Made by a program: the position numbers and the translations under genes. From assembly GCF_012033735.1 (NCBI RefSeq), contig NZ_JAAVJD010000014.1, forward strand, positions 1-46,973: a stretch of DNA of 46,973 bases, in the 5' to 3' direction. Positions 27,422 through 38,627 of the stretch are shown here, one piece after another. The stretch comes from Streptomyces lonarensis. Lineage in GTDB: Bacteria; Actinomycetota; Actinomycetes; Streptomycetales; Streptomycetaceae. The notes beneath the pieces are model-generated. The model was given only the letters and a program-made list of their open reading frames with translations. It did no database searches and was not told the origin of the DNA. Every line of letters starts with the position of its first letter. The stretch's first letter is position 1.

Positions 27422-27458
27422 CGGAAGGGCGGCCGCCCGCGGCGCGCCCCCCGGCACC

Positions 27459-27509
27459 GGAGCGCCCGCCGGGACGGGAGCGGCCGCCGGGTGGGAGCGG
27501 CCACCGGGT
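27459..27509. repeat. Three tandem 17-bp units
   Basis: Units at 27459-27475, 27476-27492 and 27493-27509 share the pattern GGGAGCGGCCGCCGGGT. The last two differ at one base and the first is more degenerate. They lie between the valS terminator and folC and have no evident function. Confidence 0.6.
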
Positions 27510-27520
27510 GGGACGTGGAA

Positions 27521-27558
27521 CGCCCGGCCCCGCTCCTCGCGAGGAGCGGGGCCGGGCG
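27521..27558 (-). terminator. valS terminator
   Basis: CGCCCGGCCCCGCTCCTC is followed almost immediately by its exact complement, giving an 18-bp stem 16 bases past the valS stop. Confidence 0.85.
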
Positions 27559-27574
27559 GCGCGGCGCGGTGCGG

Positions 27575-30208
27575 TCAGCCGCGCGGCAGGCGCTCCAGCT
27601 GGCCGGTCAGCCGGGCGATGTCCTCCTCGGCGGTGGCCTGCCGGGCGCGGATCTTGTCCACGACCGGGGCCGGCGCCTTGGCGAGGAAGCCCTCGTTGCC
27701 GAGCTTGGCGGTGGTCTGCTTCAGCTCCTTCTCGGCCGCGGCGAGGTCCTTCTGCAGCCGCTTGCGCTCGGCCTCGACGTCGATGACGCCGGACAGGTCG
27801 AGTGCGACCGTGGCGCCGGCGACCGGCAGGGTCGCGGTCGCCTCGAAGGTGTCGCCCTCGGGCTGCAGCCGCAGCAGGGCCCGCATCGCGTCCTCGTGGG
27901 GCGCGAGGCCGGTACCGGCGAGCTCCAGGCGTGCGGGCACGCGCTGGCCCGGCTGGAGGCCCTGATCGGCGCGGAAGCGGCGGATCTCGGTGACGACGCG
28001 GCGGACGGTGGCGAGCTCCGCCTCGGCCGCCGGGTCACGGAAGCCGGTGTCCTCGGGCCAGGCCGCGACCACGACCGACTCCCGGCCGGTGAGGGTGGTC
28101 CACAGCTCCTCGGTGACGAACGGAACAATGGGGTGGAGGAGCCGCAGCGTGCGGTCCAGCACCTCGCCCAGGACGCGGCGGGAGACGTCGGCGGGCTCGC
28201 CGCCGGCGGCGAAGACCGTCTTGCTGAGCTCCACGTACCAGTCGAAGACCTCGTCCCACGCGAAGTGGAAGAGGAGGTCGCTGACCTTGGCGAACTGGTA
28301 GTCCTCGTAGCCGGCGTCGGCCTCGGCGACGACGGTGTCCAGCCGGGAGAGGATCCACCGGTCGGTGGCGGACATCCGCTCCGCGGCGGGCAGCGGGCCG
28401 TCGACGGTGGCGCCGTTGATCAGCGCGAACCGGGTGGCGTTCCACAGCTTGTTGGCGAAGTTCCGCGAGGCCTGGACCCAGTCCTCGCCGATCGGCACGT
28501 CCGCCCCGGGGTTGGCGCCGCGGGCGAGGGTGAACCGGACGGCGTCCGCACCGTAGCGGTCCATCCAGTCCAGCGGGTCGACGACGTTCCCGAACGACTT
28601 GGACATCTTCTTGCCGTGCTCGTCGCGGACGAGTCCGGTGAGGGCGATCGTCCGGAACGGCGGGGTGCCGTCCATGGCGTAGAGGCCGAACATCATCATC
28701 CGGGCGACCCAGAAGAAGATGATGTCGTGGCCGGTCAGCAGGGTGTCGGTCGGGTAGAACTTCTTGAGGTCCGGCGTCTGTTCGGGCCAGCCGAGTGTGG
28801 AGAACGGCCACAGCCCGGAGGAGAACCAGGTGTCCAGGACGTCGCTGTCCTGGGTCCAGCCCTCGCCGGTCGGCGGCTCCTCGTCGGGGCCGACGCAGAC
28901 CGTCTCGCCGTTCGGGCCGTACCAGACGGGGATGCGGTGGCCCCACCACAACTGCCGCGAGATGCACCAGTCGTGCATGTTGTCGACCCAGTCGAAGTAG
29001 CGCTTCGCCATCTCCGGGGGGTGGATCGCGACGCGGCCGTCGCGGACGGCGTCGCCGGCGGCCTGTGCCAGCGGGCCGACCTTGACCCACCACTGCATGG
29101 AGAGCCGCGGCTCGACGGTGGTCTTGCAGCGGGAGCAGTGGCCGACCGAGTGGAGGTAGGGCCGCTTCTCGGCGACGATCCGGCCCTGTTCGCGCAGCGC
29201 GTTGACGATGGTCGAGCGGGCCTCGAACCGGTCCAGTCCCTCGAACGGGCCGGGCACGGTGATGACGCCCCGCTCGTCCATGACCGTCAGGGACGGCAGA
29301 TCGTGGCGGCGACCGATGGCGAAGTCGTTCGGGTCGTGCGCCGGGGTCACCTTGACGGCGCCGGTGCCGAACTCGGGGTCGACGTGCTCGTCGGCGACGA
29401 CGGGGATGGTCCGGTCCGTCAGCGGGAGCTTGATCTGCCGGCCGATGAGGTGCCGGTACCGCTCGTCCTCGGGGTGGACCGCGACCGCGGTGTCGCCGAG
29501 CATCGTCTCGGCGCGGGTGGTCGCGACGACCAGCCGGTCCTCGCCCTCGCCGTAGGCGATGGAGACCAGCTCGCCGGCGTCCTCCTGGTAGTCCACCTCG
29601 ATGTCCGAGATGGCCGTCAGGCAGCGCGGGCACCAGTTGATGATGCGCTCGGCGCGGTAGATCAGCCCGTCGTCGTGGAGGCGCTTGAAGATGGTGCCGA
29701 CGGCTCGCGAGAGTCCCTCGTCCATGGTGAACCGCTCGCGCGACCAGTCGACGCCGTCGCCGAGCCGCCGCATCTGGCCGAGGATGCGGCCGCCGTACTC
29801 CTCCTTCCACTGCCAGACGCGGTCGGTGAACTCCTCACGGCCGAGGTCCTGCCGGGAGCGGCCCTCCTCGGCGAGCTGCTGCTCGACCTTGTTCTGCGTG
29901 GCGATGCCGGCGTGGTCCATGCCGGGCAGCCACAGCGCCTCGAACCCCTGCATCCGCTTGCGGCGGGTCAGGGCGTCCATGAGGGTGTGCTGGAAGGCGT
30001 GGCCCAGGTGCAGGCTGCCGGTGACGTTGGGCGGCGGGATGACGATCGTGTAGGGCGGCTTGTCGCTGGTGGCGTCCGCCTCGAAGTAACCGCGCTCCAC
30101 CCAACGCTCGTACAGCTTCCCCTCTACCTCGGTCGGCGCGTACTGCGTCGGGAGATCGGCGGGGGCGCGCTGGGGCCCGGGTCCGGGCTGCTGAGTGTTG
30201 TCGGTCAC
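27575..30208 (-). CDS. valS: Valyl-tRNA synthetase
   Basis: An 877-residue class I aminoacyl-tRNA synthetase charging tRNA-Val. [15 protein letters not shown] holds the HIGH motif near residue 68, and [14 protein letters not shown] holds KMSKS near 535. The editing domain ([30 protein letters not shown]) and the C-terminal coiled coil ([20 protein letters not shown]) are complete, and length is normal. The GTG start lacks any ribosome-binding site, and a TACACT box ends seven bases before it, so translation is probably leaderless. A strong terminator follows. Confidence 0.98.
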   Translation of the reverse strand: MTDNTQQPGPGPQRAPADLPTQYAPTEVEGKLYERWVERGYFEADATSDKPPYTIVIPPPNVTGSLHLGHAFQHTLMDALTRRKRMQGFEALWLPGMDHAGIATQNKVEQQLAEEGRSRQDLGREEFTDRVWQWKEEYGGRILGQMRRLGDGVDWSRERFTMDEGLSRAVGTIFKRLHDDGLIYRAERIINWCPRCLTAISDIEVDYQEDAGELVSIAYGEGEDRLVVATTRAETMLGDTAVAVHPEDERYRHLIGRQIKLPLTDRTIPVVADEHVDPEFGTGAVKVTPAHDPNDFAIGRRHDLPSLTVMDERGVITVPGPFEGLDRFEARSTIVNALREQGRIVAEKRPYLHSVGHCSRCKTTVEPRLSMQWWVKVGPLAQAAGDAVRDGRVAIHPPEMAKRYFDWVDNMHDWCISRQLWWGHRIPVWYGPNGETVCVGPDEEPPTGEGWTQDSDVLDTWFSSGLWPFSTLGWPEQTPDLKKFYPTDTLLTGHDIIFFWVARMMMFGLYAMDGTPPFRTIALTGLVRDEHGKKMSKSFGNVVDPLDWMDRYGADAVRFTLARGANPGADVPIGEDWVQASRNFANKLWNATRFALINGATVDGPLPAAERMSATDRWILSRLDTVVAEADAGYEDYQFAKVSDLLFHFAWDEVFDWYVELSKTVFAAGGEPADVSRRVLGEVLDRTLRLLHPIVPFVTEELWTTLTGRESVVVAAWPEDTGFRDPAAEAELATVRRVVTEIRRFRADQGLQPGQRVPARLELAGTGLAPHEDAMRALLRLQPEGDTFEATATLPVAGATVALDLSGVIDVEAERKRLQKDLAAAEKELKQTTAKLGNEGFLAKAPAPVVDKIRARQATAEEDIARLTGQLERLPRG

Positions 30209-30215
30209 GGGCGTC

Positions 30216-30221
30216 AGTGTA
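30216..30221 (-). promoter_or_regulatory. valS: -10 box of valS, leaderless transcript likely
   Basis: TACACT on the minus strand, with only seven bases before the valS GTG, predicts a transcript starting at the initiation codon. A weak -35 candidate (TTCGAA) lies 19 bases upstream. There is no room for a T-box or other leader. Confidence 0.5.
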
Positions 30222-30334
30222 TCGGCGGCAATGTCCCGGCTTCGAATCGGTTTCGGGCCCGGATGTACAGGGCAGCGCCGGGTCCGCCAGGATGGGCGGA
30301 GCTATCGACGCACACGCTCTTCGAGGGGAAGAAG

Positions 30335-31426
30335 ATGAGCCACAACCAGCCGGGGCCGTACGGGCAACCCCAGCAGCCCGGACAGCCCGGCCCGTACGGC
30401 GCGCCGCCGCCCCAGGGCGGGGCGCCCGGCGGCCCCAACCCGTACGCGCAGCCCGGCGGCCCCGGCGGCCAGGGCTACGGCTACCCCCAGCAGCCCCCGC
30501 AGCAGTCCGGCCCCTACGGCTACCCGCAGCAGCAGCCCCACCAGCCGCCGCAGGGCACCGGCGGCTACGCGCAGCCGCAGCCCCCGCAGCACGGCCAGTA
30601 CCCCGGGCAGCAGGTCCCGCAGCAGTACCCCCCGCAGCAGCCGTACGGCGGGCAGCCCCCGTACGGCCAGCAGCCGCCGCAGCCCCCGCAGGGCGGCGGC
30701 CGCAGCAAGCGGAAGGTGCTCTTCGCCGCCGGTGCGGCGGTCGGCGCCGTGGTGATCGCCGGCGCGCTGTACTTCGTCCTCAGCGGCGGTGACACCCCGC
30801 TCGCCGCCGACGACGGCACCCGGTACGACCTCCAGCTGCCCGACACCTCCGGCAGCTTCCAGCTGATGGCCGAGGGCGGCGACGAGGGCATCGAGCCCGA
30901 CGACGCGGCGCTCGCCGAGGCCGGCGTGGAGTTCACCGGTTCGGTCAACGGCACCTACACCGACGCCGACATCGACGCCCTCGAGGAGCTCTTCCTGACC
31001 GGCGGGCGCGGCCTGATGTTCGGCGGCATGTGGGGCGAGGTGGACCGGCCGCAGCAGACCGTCGACGGCCTCTTCCACGAGCTGACCGCGGGGCTGGCCG
31101 AGAGCAACAGCCCCGAGTCGACCGTCGAGCTGATCGGGACGGCCGAGTCGTTCGGCGACGACGACGTGGTGCTCAAGTGCCAGCAGGCCACCGAGACCAA
31201 CGTCGACCCCGAGCTCGGGACCCTGGAGTACACCACCACCGTCTGCGTGTGGGCGGACTACTCCACGGTGGGCGCCGCCTACCTGCTGAACAGCCCCACC
31301 GTGCCCACCGACATCGACCCGGAGACCCTCACCCCGGACGACATCGAGTACCCGGAGGCGGTGCCGACGGCGGAGGCCGCGGAGATCGCCCTCCAGCTCC
31401 GTGAGGACGCCCGCGTCGCGCGCTGA
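30335..31426 (+). CDS. Pro/Gln/Gly-rich single-pass membrane protein
   Basis: A 363-residue protein of unknown function. The first ~120 residues are cytoplasmic and disordered, built from PYG, PQQ and GQPP repeats. A basic stop ([20 protein letters not shown]) leads into one membrane helix at about 125-147. The C-terminal ~215 residues lie outside and include two Cys (VVLKCQQ, TTVCVW) that could pair. Streptomyces encode many proteins with this architecture. GAGGGG precedes the ATG. It diverges from valS and converges on clpX across a very strong terminator. Confidence 0.87.
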   Translation: MSHNQPGPYGQPQQPGQPGPYGAPPPQGGAPGGPNPYAQPGGPGGQGYGYPQQPPQQSGPYGYPQQQPHQPPQGTGGYAQPQPPQHGQYPGQQVPQQYPPQQPYGGQPPYGQQPPQPPQGGGRSKRKVLFAAGAAVGAVVIAGALYFVLSGGDTPLAADDGTRYDLQLPDTSGSFQLMAEGGDEGIEPDDAALAEAGVEFTGSVNGTYTDADIDALEELFLTGGRGLMFGGMWGEVDRPQQTVDGLFHELTAGLAESNSPESTVELIGTAESFGDDDVVLKCQQATETNVDPELGTLEYTTTVCVWADYSTVGAAYLLNSPTVPTDIDPETLTPDDIEYPEAVPTAEAAEIALQLREDARVAR

Positions 31427-31474
31427 CCGACGTCCGCGGGCACCGCGCGCCGCAGGGCGCCCGCGGTGCCGCCG

Positions 31475-31524
31475 ACGGCGAAGGGGCCGGTACCACCCGT
31501 GGGTGGTACCGGCCCCTTCGCCGT
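31475..31524. terminator. Bidirectional terminator with 24-bp perfect arms
   Basis: Exact complementary 24-base arms (31475-31498 and 31501-31524) around GT, containing GGCCGGTACCACC, sit between convergent genes: the membrane protein and clpX. Confidence 0.92.
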
Positions 31525-31562
31525 GCGGGAGGATCGCGCCGCGGCGCGGTGTGCCCCTGCTG

Positions 31563-32864
<1,302 letters not shown>

Positions 32865-32967
32865 GAGGTGCGTCCCCTTCGCCTGCGCAGCGCCCCGGGG
32901 GACGCTGCCTGGTGCTAGTTCGCCATGTCTTGCCCTGACGACGGTACCCCGTCGCCCGGCCGGTAGG

Positions 32968-33015
32968 CCCCCCTTGTGGGGAATCCTCCATCGAGGAACC
33001 CCTGTCCAAGGGGGG
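32968..33015 (-). terminator. Terminator after clpP2
   Basis: A nested hairpin has outer arms CCCCCCTTG and CAAGGGGGG, and inner pairs GGGG/CCCC and TCCTC/GAGGA, in the 178 bases between clpP2 and clpX. Confidence 0.7.
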
Positions 33016-33042
33016 CGCGACCGGTAATTCCACCGCGTTTCC

Positions 33043-33699
33043 TCAGTCGGTCGAGGAGCGCGTCGTGACGATCTGGTCGATCAGACCGTAGTCCTTGGCG
33101 CCCTCGGCGGTCAGGATCTTGTCCCGCTCGATGTCGTCGCGGATCTGGTCGATCGGCTTGGTGGAGTGCGTGGAGAGCATCTCCTCCAGCTGGATGCGCA
33201 TGCGCTGGATCTCGTTCGCGGCGATCTCCAGGTCGGAGACCTGGCCGCGGCCCGTCTCACTGTAGGGCTGGTGGATCATGATGCGCGCGTTCGGCAGCGC
33301 CATGCGCTTGCCGGCCGTACCCGCCGCCAGCAGCACGGCGGCGGCCGAGGCGGCCTGGCCCATGCAGACGGTCTGGATGTCGGGCTTCACGAACTGCATG
33401 GTGTCGTAGATCGCCGTCAGTGCGGTGAACGATCCACCGGGGCTGTTGATGTAGATCTGGATGTCCCGGTCCGGGTCCATCGACTCCAGGCACAGCAGCT
33501 GCGCCATGACGTCGTTGGCCGACGCGTCGTCGATCTGCACCCCGAGGAAGATCACCCGCTCCTCGAAGAGCTTGGCGTAGGGGTCGTACTCGCGGACACC
33601 CTGCGAGGTGCGCTCGACGAAGCGGGGCACGACGTAGCGTGCGTCGGCGGGGGTCCGGTCGTACAGGCCGGAGCCGGGGAAGGCGGGTGACTGTGCCAT
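33043..33699 (-). CDS. clpP2: ATP-dependent Clp protease proteolytic subunit ClpP2
   Basis: A 218-residue serine peptidase subunit. The catalytic triad is Ser118 ([13 protein letters not shown]), His143 (MIHQPYSE) and Asp193 ([16 protein letters not shown]). ATG 33699 has GGAG nine bases upstream; the open frame to 33801 is not needed. It follows clpP1 by 85 bases. The two ClpP paralogues normally assemble into a mixed tetradecamer served by ClpX and ClpC. The N-terminal ~30 residues before VRERDPYAKLF-like sequence (here [11 protein letters not shown]) probably include a propeptide. Confidence 0.97.
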   Translation of the reverse strand: MAQSPAFPGSGLYDRTPADARYVVPRFVERTSQGVREYDPYAKLFEERVIFLGVQIDDASANDVMAQLLCLESMDPDRDIQIYINSPGGSFTALTAIYDTMQFVKPDIQTVCMGQAASAAAVLLAAGTAGKRMALPNARIMIHQPYSETGRGQVSDLEIAANEIQRMRIQLEEMLSTHSTKPIDQIRDDIERDKILTAEGAKDYGLIDQIVTTRSSTD

Positions 33700-33784
33700 C
33701 GTCTGTGTCTCCAGGTGAGGGGCGGGCTGCGGAGGGGGCCGGGGGACGGTCCCGGCCGGTGCCGGGAAGGGGCGGCGGGCGTCG

Positions 33785-34399
33785 TCAGGCGCCGGTGCCA
33801 CCGCTGCCGGGGATGTCCGCGGCGTCGGAGATCACGGCGTCCACGAGGCCGTACTCACGGCCCTCCTCGGCGGTGAACCAGCGGTCGCGGTCGGCGTCGC
33901 GCGTCCACTGCTCGACGCTCTGGCCGGTGTGGTGCGCGGAGAGCTCCGCCATCTTCTTCTTGGTCCGCAGCAGCCACTCGGCGTGGATCTTGATGTCCGA
34001 GGCGGAACCCGCGAGCCCCGCGGACGGCTGGTGGATCAGGATCTCGGCGTTCGGCAGCGCGAAGCGCTTGCCGGGGGTGCCGGCGCTCAGCAGGAACTGG
34101 CCCATGGAGGCGGCCATACCCATGGCGATCGTCACCACGTCGTTCTTGATGAACTGCATCGTGTCGTAGATCGCCATCCCGGCGGTGATGGAACCACCCG
34201 GGCTGTTGATGTAGAGGTTGATGTCCTTGTCCGGGTCCGCGGCGAGAAGGAGCAGCTGCGCGGTGATCCGGTTGGCGATGTCGTCGTCCACGGGCTGGCC
34301 GAGGAAGATGATCCGCTCGTTGAGCAGCCGGTTGTAGACCTGGTCGCCGAGACCGCCGTTCATAGCGTCGGCGGCGGCGGAAGGCATCGGAAGCGTCAC
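33785..34399 (-). CDS. clpP1: ATP-dependent Clp protease proteolytic subunit ClpP1
   Basis: A 204-residue serine peptidase subunit with triad Ser98 ([11 protein letters not shown]), His123 ([11 protein letters not shown]) and Asp172 ([15 protein letters not shown]). Start choice is uncertain. The GTG at 34399 has AGGTGG about five bases upstream and gives [11 protein letters not shown]; another GTG at 34408 and an ATG shortly after are possible. It heads the clpP1-clpP2 operon. A ClgR-type box about 120 bases upstream suggests activation by the Clp regulator ClgR, as known in Streptomyces and Corynebacterium. Confidence 0.96.
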   Translation of the reverse strand: MTLPMPSAAADAMNGGLGDQVYNRLLNERIIFLGQPVDDDIANRITAQLLLLAADPDKDINLYINSPGGSITAGMAIYDTMQFIKNDVVTIAMGMAASMGQFLLSAGTPGKRFALPNAEILIHQPSAGLAGSASDIKIHAEWLLRTKKKMAELSAHHTGQSVEQWTRDADRDRWFTAEEGREYGLVDAVISDAADIPGSGGTGA

Positions 34400-34518
34400 G
34401 TATTCCACCTGCTCATTCGTTGCACGGCCGCGTCGTCACCCGACCGTCATTCGGCATCTGCATTGTTCTTACGGACCTTAACGCGCTGCCCCCGTCGACC
34501 CGTCCCGGCCAGGGAACT

Positions 34519-34535
34519 GTTCGCTGTGAGCGCAG
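34519..34535. promoter_or_regulatory. ClgR-type binding box upstream of clpP1
   Basis: Read on the clpP1 strand, the core CGCTCACAGCG followed by AAC fits the published ClgR core pattern CGC-Y-N-A-N-R-GCG and its 3' flank; the 5' flank does not fit. It is centred about 50 bases upstream of a TAAGGT hexamer (34480-34475), a position expected for an activator. Confidence 0.6.
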
Positions 34536-34555
34536 GGTGGCCGCGGCCCGGGGAC

Positions 34556-34594
34556 GGAACGGGGCCGGACGCTGCGAGCGTCCGGCCCCGTTCC
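34556..34594 (-). terminator. tig terminator
   Basis: GGAACGGGGCCGGACGCT, a GCG loop and the exact complement form an 18-bp stem downstream of tig and just before the clpP1 regulatory region. Confidence 0.9.
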
Positions 34595-34636
34595 GGGTGT
34601 CGCGGGGGCGCCGTGGCGGCGCCGGCCGCCGCGGCG

Positions 34637-36067
34637 TCAGCTGTTGCTCTTGGCCTCGCCGGCCTCGTCCTTGTCGCCCTCGGCGGCGGGCGCCTCGGTG
34701 GACTCGGTGGTCTCGGCGGCCTCCGTGGCGGCCTCGACCGTCTCGGCGGTCTCGTCCTCGTCGTCCAGTTCGACGGGCTCACCGTTGGTGTCGACGACCT
34801 TGACCGACTCGACCACGGTGGCCAGCGCCTTGCCGCGGCTGACCTCGCCGACCAGCATCGGCACCTGGCCGCCCTCGACGACCGCCTTGGCGAACTGGTC
34901 GGGGCTCATGCCGGAGGACTGCGCACGGCGCATGAGGTGCTCGGTGAGCTCCTCCTGGCTGACGCTGAGCTGCTCGCGCTTGGCGATCTCGTCGAGCACG
35001 AACTGGGTGCGGATGCCCTTCTCCGCCTGCTCCTTGAGCTCGGCGTCGAACTCCTCGGCCGTCTTCTCCTGCATCTTCAGGTAGGCGTCGAGGTCCATGC
35101 CGAGCTGGCCCAGTTGGTGGTTGACCAGGTTGTGGCGACGGGTCTCGACCTCGTCCTGGAGCAGCTTCTCGGGGATCGGCACCTCGACGAGCTCCAGGAG
35201 CTCCTCCAGGACCTTCTCCTGCGCGCTGGTGGCCTGCTCGTACTGCTTCTGGCGGGCGAGGCGCTCACGGCTGTCCGCGCGCAGCTCGTCCAGAGTGTCG
35301 AACTCGCTGGCCAGCTGGGCGAACTCGTCGTCCAGCTCGGGCAGCTCGCGCGCCGAGACGGTCTCGACCCGGACGGTCACCTGGGCCTCGCGACCGGCGG
35401 CGGAGCCGCCCTTGAGCTCGCTGGCGAAGGTGGCCTCGGCGCCGGCCTCCAGGCCGGTGACGGCCTCGTCGATGCCGTCCAGCAGACGGCCGGAACCGAT
35501 GGTGTAGTCGACGCCCTTGGCGACGCCGTCGTCCAGCAGCTCGCCGTCGACACGGGCCTCCAGGTCGAGCTTCACGACGTCGCCCTCGGCGGCGGCGCGC
35601 TCGACGACGGAGGTGGTGGCGAAGCGGTCGCGGAGCTGGTCGAGGGCCTCGGCGACGTCCTCGTCGCTGACCTCGACGGCGTCCACGGTGACCTCGATGC
35701 CGGAGTAGTCCGGGATCTCCAGCTCGGGACGGATGTCGACCTCGGCGGTGAAGGCCAGCAGCTCGCCGTCCTTCAGCTCGGTGATGTCGACCTCGGGCTG
35801 ACCGAGCGGGCTCAGCTCACCCTCGTTCACCGCATCCTGGTAGATCTTCGGGAGGGCGTCGTTGACGGCCTCCTCCAGCACGGCACCACGGCCGACCCGC
35901 TGGTCGATGACCCGCGCCGGGACCTTGCCCTTGCGGAAACCCGGAATGCTGAGCTGCTGGTTGATCTTCTTGTACGCCGCGTCGAGGCTGGGCTTGAGCT
36001 CCTCGAAGGGCACCTCGACAGTGAGCCGAACCCGGGTCGGGTTCAGGGTCTCCACGGCGCTCTTCAC
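34637..36067 (-). CDS. tig: Trigger factor
   Basis: A 476-residue ribosome-associated chaperone and peptidyl-prolyl isomerase. The N-terminal ribosome-binding domain contains [16 protein letters not shown]. The FKBP-like domain spans roughly 160-245 ([20 protein letters not shown], then [20 protein letters not shown]). The helical C-terminal arms follow, ending in an acidic Glu/Ala/Thr-rich tail of about 40 residues, common in actinobacteria. The GTG start has AAGGAG seven bases upstream. It sits next to the clpP genes, the conserved proteostasis neighbourhood. Confidence 0.98.
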   Translation of the reverse strand: MKSAVETLNPTRVRLTVEVPFEELKPSLDAAYKKINQQLSIPGFRKGKVPARVIDQRVGRGAVLEEAVNDALPKIYQDAVNEGELSPLGQPEVDITELKDGELLAFTAEVDIRPELEIPDYSGIEVTVDAVEVSDEDVAEALDQLRDRFATTSVVERAAAEGDVVKLDLEARVDGELLDDGVAKGVDYTIGSGRLLDGIDEAVTGLEAGAEATFASELKGGSAAGREAQVTVRVETVSARELPELDDEFAQLASEFDTLDELRADSRERLARQKQYEQATSAQEKVLEELLELVEVPIPEKLLQDEVETRRHNLVNHQLGQLGMDLDAYLKMQEKTAEEFDAELKEQAEKGIRTQFVLDEIAKREQLSVSQEELTEHLMRRAQSSGMSPDQFAKAVVEGGQVPMLVGEVSRGKALATVVESVKVVDTNGEPVELDDEDETAETVEAATEAAETTESTEAPAAEGDKDEAGEAKSNS

Positions 36068-36170
36068 GGTCGGTCTCCTTGGGGCAGACAGCTATCGGAA
36101 AATCTTGAGGGCGCCCCGTATACGGCATGGAATGCGGACACGACACAGGCACGCGCGAACTCATCGTACG

Positions 36171-36247
36171 TGGTCGGGGTGGCCGGATTCGAACCGACGA
36201 CCTTCCGCTCCCAAAGCGGACGCGCTACCAAGCTGCGCCACACCCCG
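36171..36247 (-). tRNA. tRNA-Pro (UGG)
   Basis: The minus strand folds as a complete tRNA: acceptor CGGGGTG pairs with CACCCCG, the anticodon loop CTTTGGG carries TGG, the T arm is GGTTCGAATCC, and CCA is encoded. Confidence 0.97.
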
Positions 36248-36443
36248 TAATGGCTCACGATGCGAGACGTAGCGTACAGGTACGCCGCGAGCCCCACGTA
36301 CCGGGCACGACCCGGCGGGATGCCGGCGCGCTCCGGGGCTGCGGCCGCGGGGCACTCGTGATCGGGGCCGGCGCGCGCTGGTACGATGCTGACCGCGTCC
36401 CCGGTTCGACACCCTCGCGGTTCGGCACCGAGCGGCGCCGTAC

Positions 36444-36517
36444 GCGGGTGTAGCTCAATGGTAGAGCCCTGGTCTTCCAAACCAGCTACGCGGGTTCGAT
36501 TCCCGTCACCCGCTCCA
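36444..36517 (+). tRNA. tRNA-Gly (UCC)
   Basis: Acceptor GCGGGTG pairs with CACCCGC, the anticodon loop CTTCCAA carries TCC, the T arm is GGGTTCGATTCCC, and CCA is encoded. Confidence 0.97.
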
Positions 36518-36525
36518 CGTCATGC

Positions 36526-36554
36526 GGCCCGGTCCCTCATCGAGGGGCCGGGCC
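36526..36554. terminator. Terminator after tRNA-Gly
   Basis: GGCCCGGTCCCTC and GAGGGGCCGGGCC pair around ATC with one mismatch, nine bases past the tRNA CCA and facing the end of the small membrane gene. Confidence 0.75.
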
Positions 36555-36562
36555 GGAGTGTT

Positions 36563-36808
36563 TCAGGGCCCGGTGGGGTCGACGGGGTTGTCGACCGGGC
36601 CGACGGAGCTGATGGAGTCGTCCACCGCGCCGATCGAGTTGCCGATGGACTCCAGGAAGTCCCGTATGGGATCGGCGGCACCCGTGGAGGCGAGGGAGAA
36701 GCCGAAGAGGATGGCCACGATGGCCGGTCCCCACTTGATGGACCCGCCGCGAATCATCACGACGAGGACCACGCCCAGCAGCAGTGCGAGCGAGAACGAG
36801 ATAACCAC
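36563..36808 (-). CDS. Small membrane protein
   Basis: An 81-residue protein with two hydrophobic segments (VISFSLALLLGVVLVVMIRG and WGPAIVAILFGFSLASTG) and a polar C-terminus of ~35 residues with repeated S/G-V-D-N-P motifs. I recall similar proteins being common in Streptomyces chromosomes and mobile elements; none has a function known to me. The start is GTG, with GAGGG about 11 bases upstream. It converges on tRNA-Gly. Confidence 0.8.
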   Translation of the reverse strand: MVISFSLALLLGVVLVVMIRGGSIKWGPAIVAILFGFSLASTGAADPIRDFLESIGNSIGAVDDSISSVGPVDNPVDPTGP

Positions 36809-37249
36809 TACAGATCACACCCTCGGAAGGAACGCCGTTCACCGCTTGGGGGCTTCCCCGCGCCGGAGCGTCCCAAGCACGCACTATCGTGCCACCTCAA
36901 CCCGGGCCCTGTGGGCGGCCGGTGACAGACGGTCGACTGATCTGCGTCACATCCGGGCGGCGCGCCTCCACGATGCGTTGCCGTTATCGATCAGTTATCA
37001 CCGACTGTGACCGAGGAGGTAAATTCACAAAGCCCGAACACCCTCCCGGGGCAGCACTGCGATCCGCAGGGGCCGCGATGCCCCGACACGCCGCAACGTA
37101 CGACGACAGGCTGCGGTTTGGCCGGATATACACCCCGCAAACTGGTCAATATTGGTCGTTGAGCAATCACCAGCGTTCATCTCTTTGCGCAATGCGAGCA
37201 CCTTCCGACCAGTATCTTCAAATGCTGCACAGCCTCCGGGCCGGTCGAA
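36809..37249. other. AT-richer spacer, no gene recognised
   Basis: This stretch between the small membrane gene and the acyltransferase promoter is noticeably richer in A and T than its surroundings, especially 36990-37230, and includes the palindrome CAATATTG near 37148. A GTG at 37007 opens about 50 codons but has no ribosome-binding site or protein-like pattern. Confidence 0.4.
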
Positions 37250-37278
37250 TTGGCGGTCCCCCCCTGGACCGCTATCGT
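37250..37278 (+). promoter_or_regulatory. Promoter of the acyltransferase gene, leaderless
   Basis: TTGGCG (37250-37255) and TATCGT (37273-37278) are 17 bases apart, and the ATG follows the -10 box by seven bases. The mRNA should begin at or next to the start codon. Confidence 0.6.
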
Positions 37279-37285
37279 GCCGACG

Positions 37286-38614
37286 ATGTTGCACGTTCGT
37301 GATCACGCGGTCCTGACGGCGGACCGGCCGGCACCGGTCCGGCAGCCCGGATCGCCGGGCGCCGGGCGAGCACGCTCCGGGCACGCCCCGGAGTCCGTGC
37401 CGGAGCAGCGGGCCTCCCGCGACCCGTACTTCGACAACGTGAAGTACCTCGCGATCGTCCTGGTCGCCATGGGCCACGCCTGGACCCCGCTGATGGACAG
37501 CTCCCGGGCCGCCGCCGCGCTCTACATGTTCGTGTACACCTTCCACATGCCGGCCTTCATCGTGGTGGCGGGCTACTTCTCACGGAGCTTCACCGGCCGG
37601 CCCGACCAACTGCGGCGCCTGGTCACCGGAATCGGGGTGCCGTACCTCGTCTTCGAGGTGGCGTACATCGCCTTCCACCGGCAGGTGAACGGCACCGACC
37701 ACCCCTGGAGCCTGCTCGACCCGTACTACGTCACGTGGTTCCTGCTCGCGCTGTTCGTGTGGCGGCTGACCGCGCCGTTCTGGCGGATCATCAGGTACCC
37801 GCTGCCGGTGGCGCTCGGCATCGCCGCCCTGGCCTCCGTCTCGCCGGAACTCGGCGACGACTTCAACATCTCGCGGGTCCTGCAGTTCCTCCCGTTCTTC
37901 GTCCTGGGACTCACCCTGCGGCGGGAACACTTCGAGCGTCTGCGGCGCCCGGACGTCCGGCTGATCGCCGTGCCCGCCTTCGTCGGCGCCCTCGTCGTCG
38001 CCTACTGGGCCGTACCGCGTATGAGCGCCCGCTGGTTCTACCGGACCAATTCCGCCCAGGAGATGGGCCACCTGTGGTGGACGGGGCCGCTCATGACCCT
38101 GGCGCTGTTCGGCGCGGGGCTGGTACTGACCGCCGCCTTCCTGGCTTGGGTCCCCGAACACGCCACCTGGTACACCGCCCTGGGCGCCGGCACCCTCTAC
38201 GGCTACCTGCTCCACGGGTTCCTCGCCAAGGGCTCGCGCTGGTGGGGCTGGTACGAGGCCGAGTGGGTCGCGACGCCGCTCGGCCAGGTGACCGTCACCG
38301 TGCTCGCCGCCGCCATCGTGACGGCTCTGTGCACCTCCCCGGTGCGGACGTTGTTCCAGCCCGTGGTGGAGCCCGGGATGAGCTGGGCGTTCCGCCCTTC
38401 GGACCGGCCGCGCGGCGGCTCGGGCGCGGCCGGTGCTGCCGGGGGTGCGGGCGGCGCCGGGGGCTCGGGCGGCGCGGGTGGTCCGCAGGGTGGTCCGCAG
38501 GGTGCGGACCGTGCCGGTGGTGCAGGTGTCGCGGGTGGGCACCGCTCGGGGCCGGAGCGCCCCGCAGCGGGGGCGGCCGGCGGCCGCTCCTCGGGCGGGG
38601 CCAGCCCGGGCTGA
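37286..38614 (+). CDS. Acyltransferase family 3 membrane protein
   Basis: A 442-residue multispanning protein of the Acyl_transf_3 family, which transfers acyl groups to cell-surface sugars or lipids. The opening RDPYFDNVKYLAIVLVAMGH, with His in the first helix, and TFHMPAFIVVAGYFSRSF are characteristic. About ten helices follow, ending at WVATPLGQVTVTVLAA. The last ~75 residues are a Gly/Ala-rich low-complexity tail (GGAGGAGGSGGAGG). The chosen ATG is the one placed seven bases after a good -10 box, without a ribosome-binding site. The acyl acceptor cannot be read from the sequence. Confidence 0.9.
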   Translation: MLHVRDHAVLTADRPAPVRQPGSPGAGRARSGHAPESVPEQRASRDPYFDNVKYLAIVLVAMGHAWTPLMDSSRAAAALYMFVYTFHMPAFIVVAGYFSRSFTGRPDQLRRLVTGIGVPYLVFEVAYIAFHRQVNGTDHPWSLLDPYYVTWFLLALFVWRLTAPFWRIIRYPLPVALGIAALASVSPELGDDFNISRVLQFLPFFVLGLTLRREHFERLRRPDVRLIAVPAFVGALVVAYWAVPRMSARWFYRTNSAQEMGHLWWTGPLMTLALFGAGLVLTAAFLAWVPEHATWYTALGAGTLYGYLLHGFLAKGSRWWGWYEAEWVATPLGQVTVTVLAAAIVTALCTSPVRTLFQPVVEPGMSWAFRPSDRPRGGSGAAGAAGGAGGAGGSGGAGGPQGGPQGADRAGGAGVAGGHRSGPERPAAGAAGGRSSGGASPG

Positions 38615-38627
38615 GCGTGCCGGGTGC

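Noticed and set aside
27491-30334. Very long rightward open frame running through valS into the membrane protein gene
   Set aside because: It is the GC-rich shadow of valS; composition is Val/Asp/Gly/Arg-biased with no domain, and the real gene starts at the ATG at 30335 with a proper ribosome-binding site.
30209-30334. T-box or other riboswitch upstream of valS
   Set aside because: The valS -10 box lies only seven bases from the start codon, leaving no leader.
36171-36517. tRNA-Pro and tRNA-Gly as integration sites of a mobile element
   Set aside because: No integrase, duplicated tRNA 3' end or element genes are visible beside them in this window.
37007-37162. Short frame from GTG at 37007 next to GAGGAGG
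   Set aside because: The purine-rich site lies inside the frame and not before it, and the peptide has no protein-like pattern.
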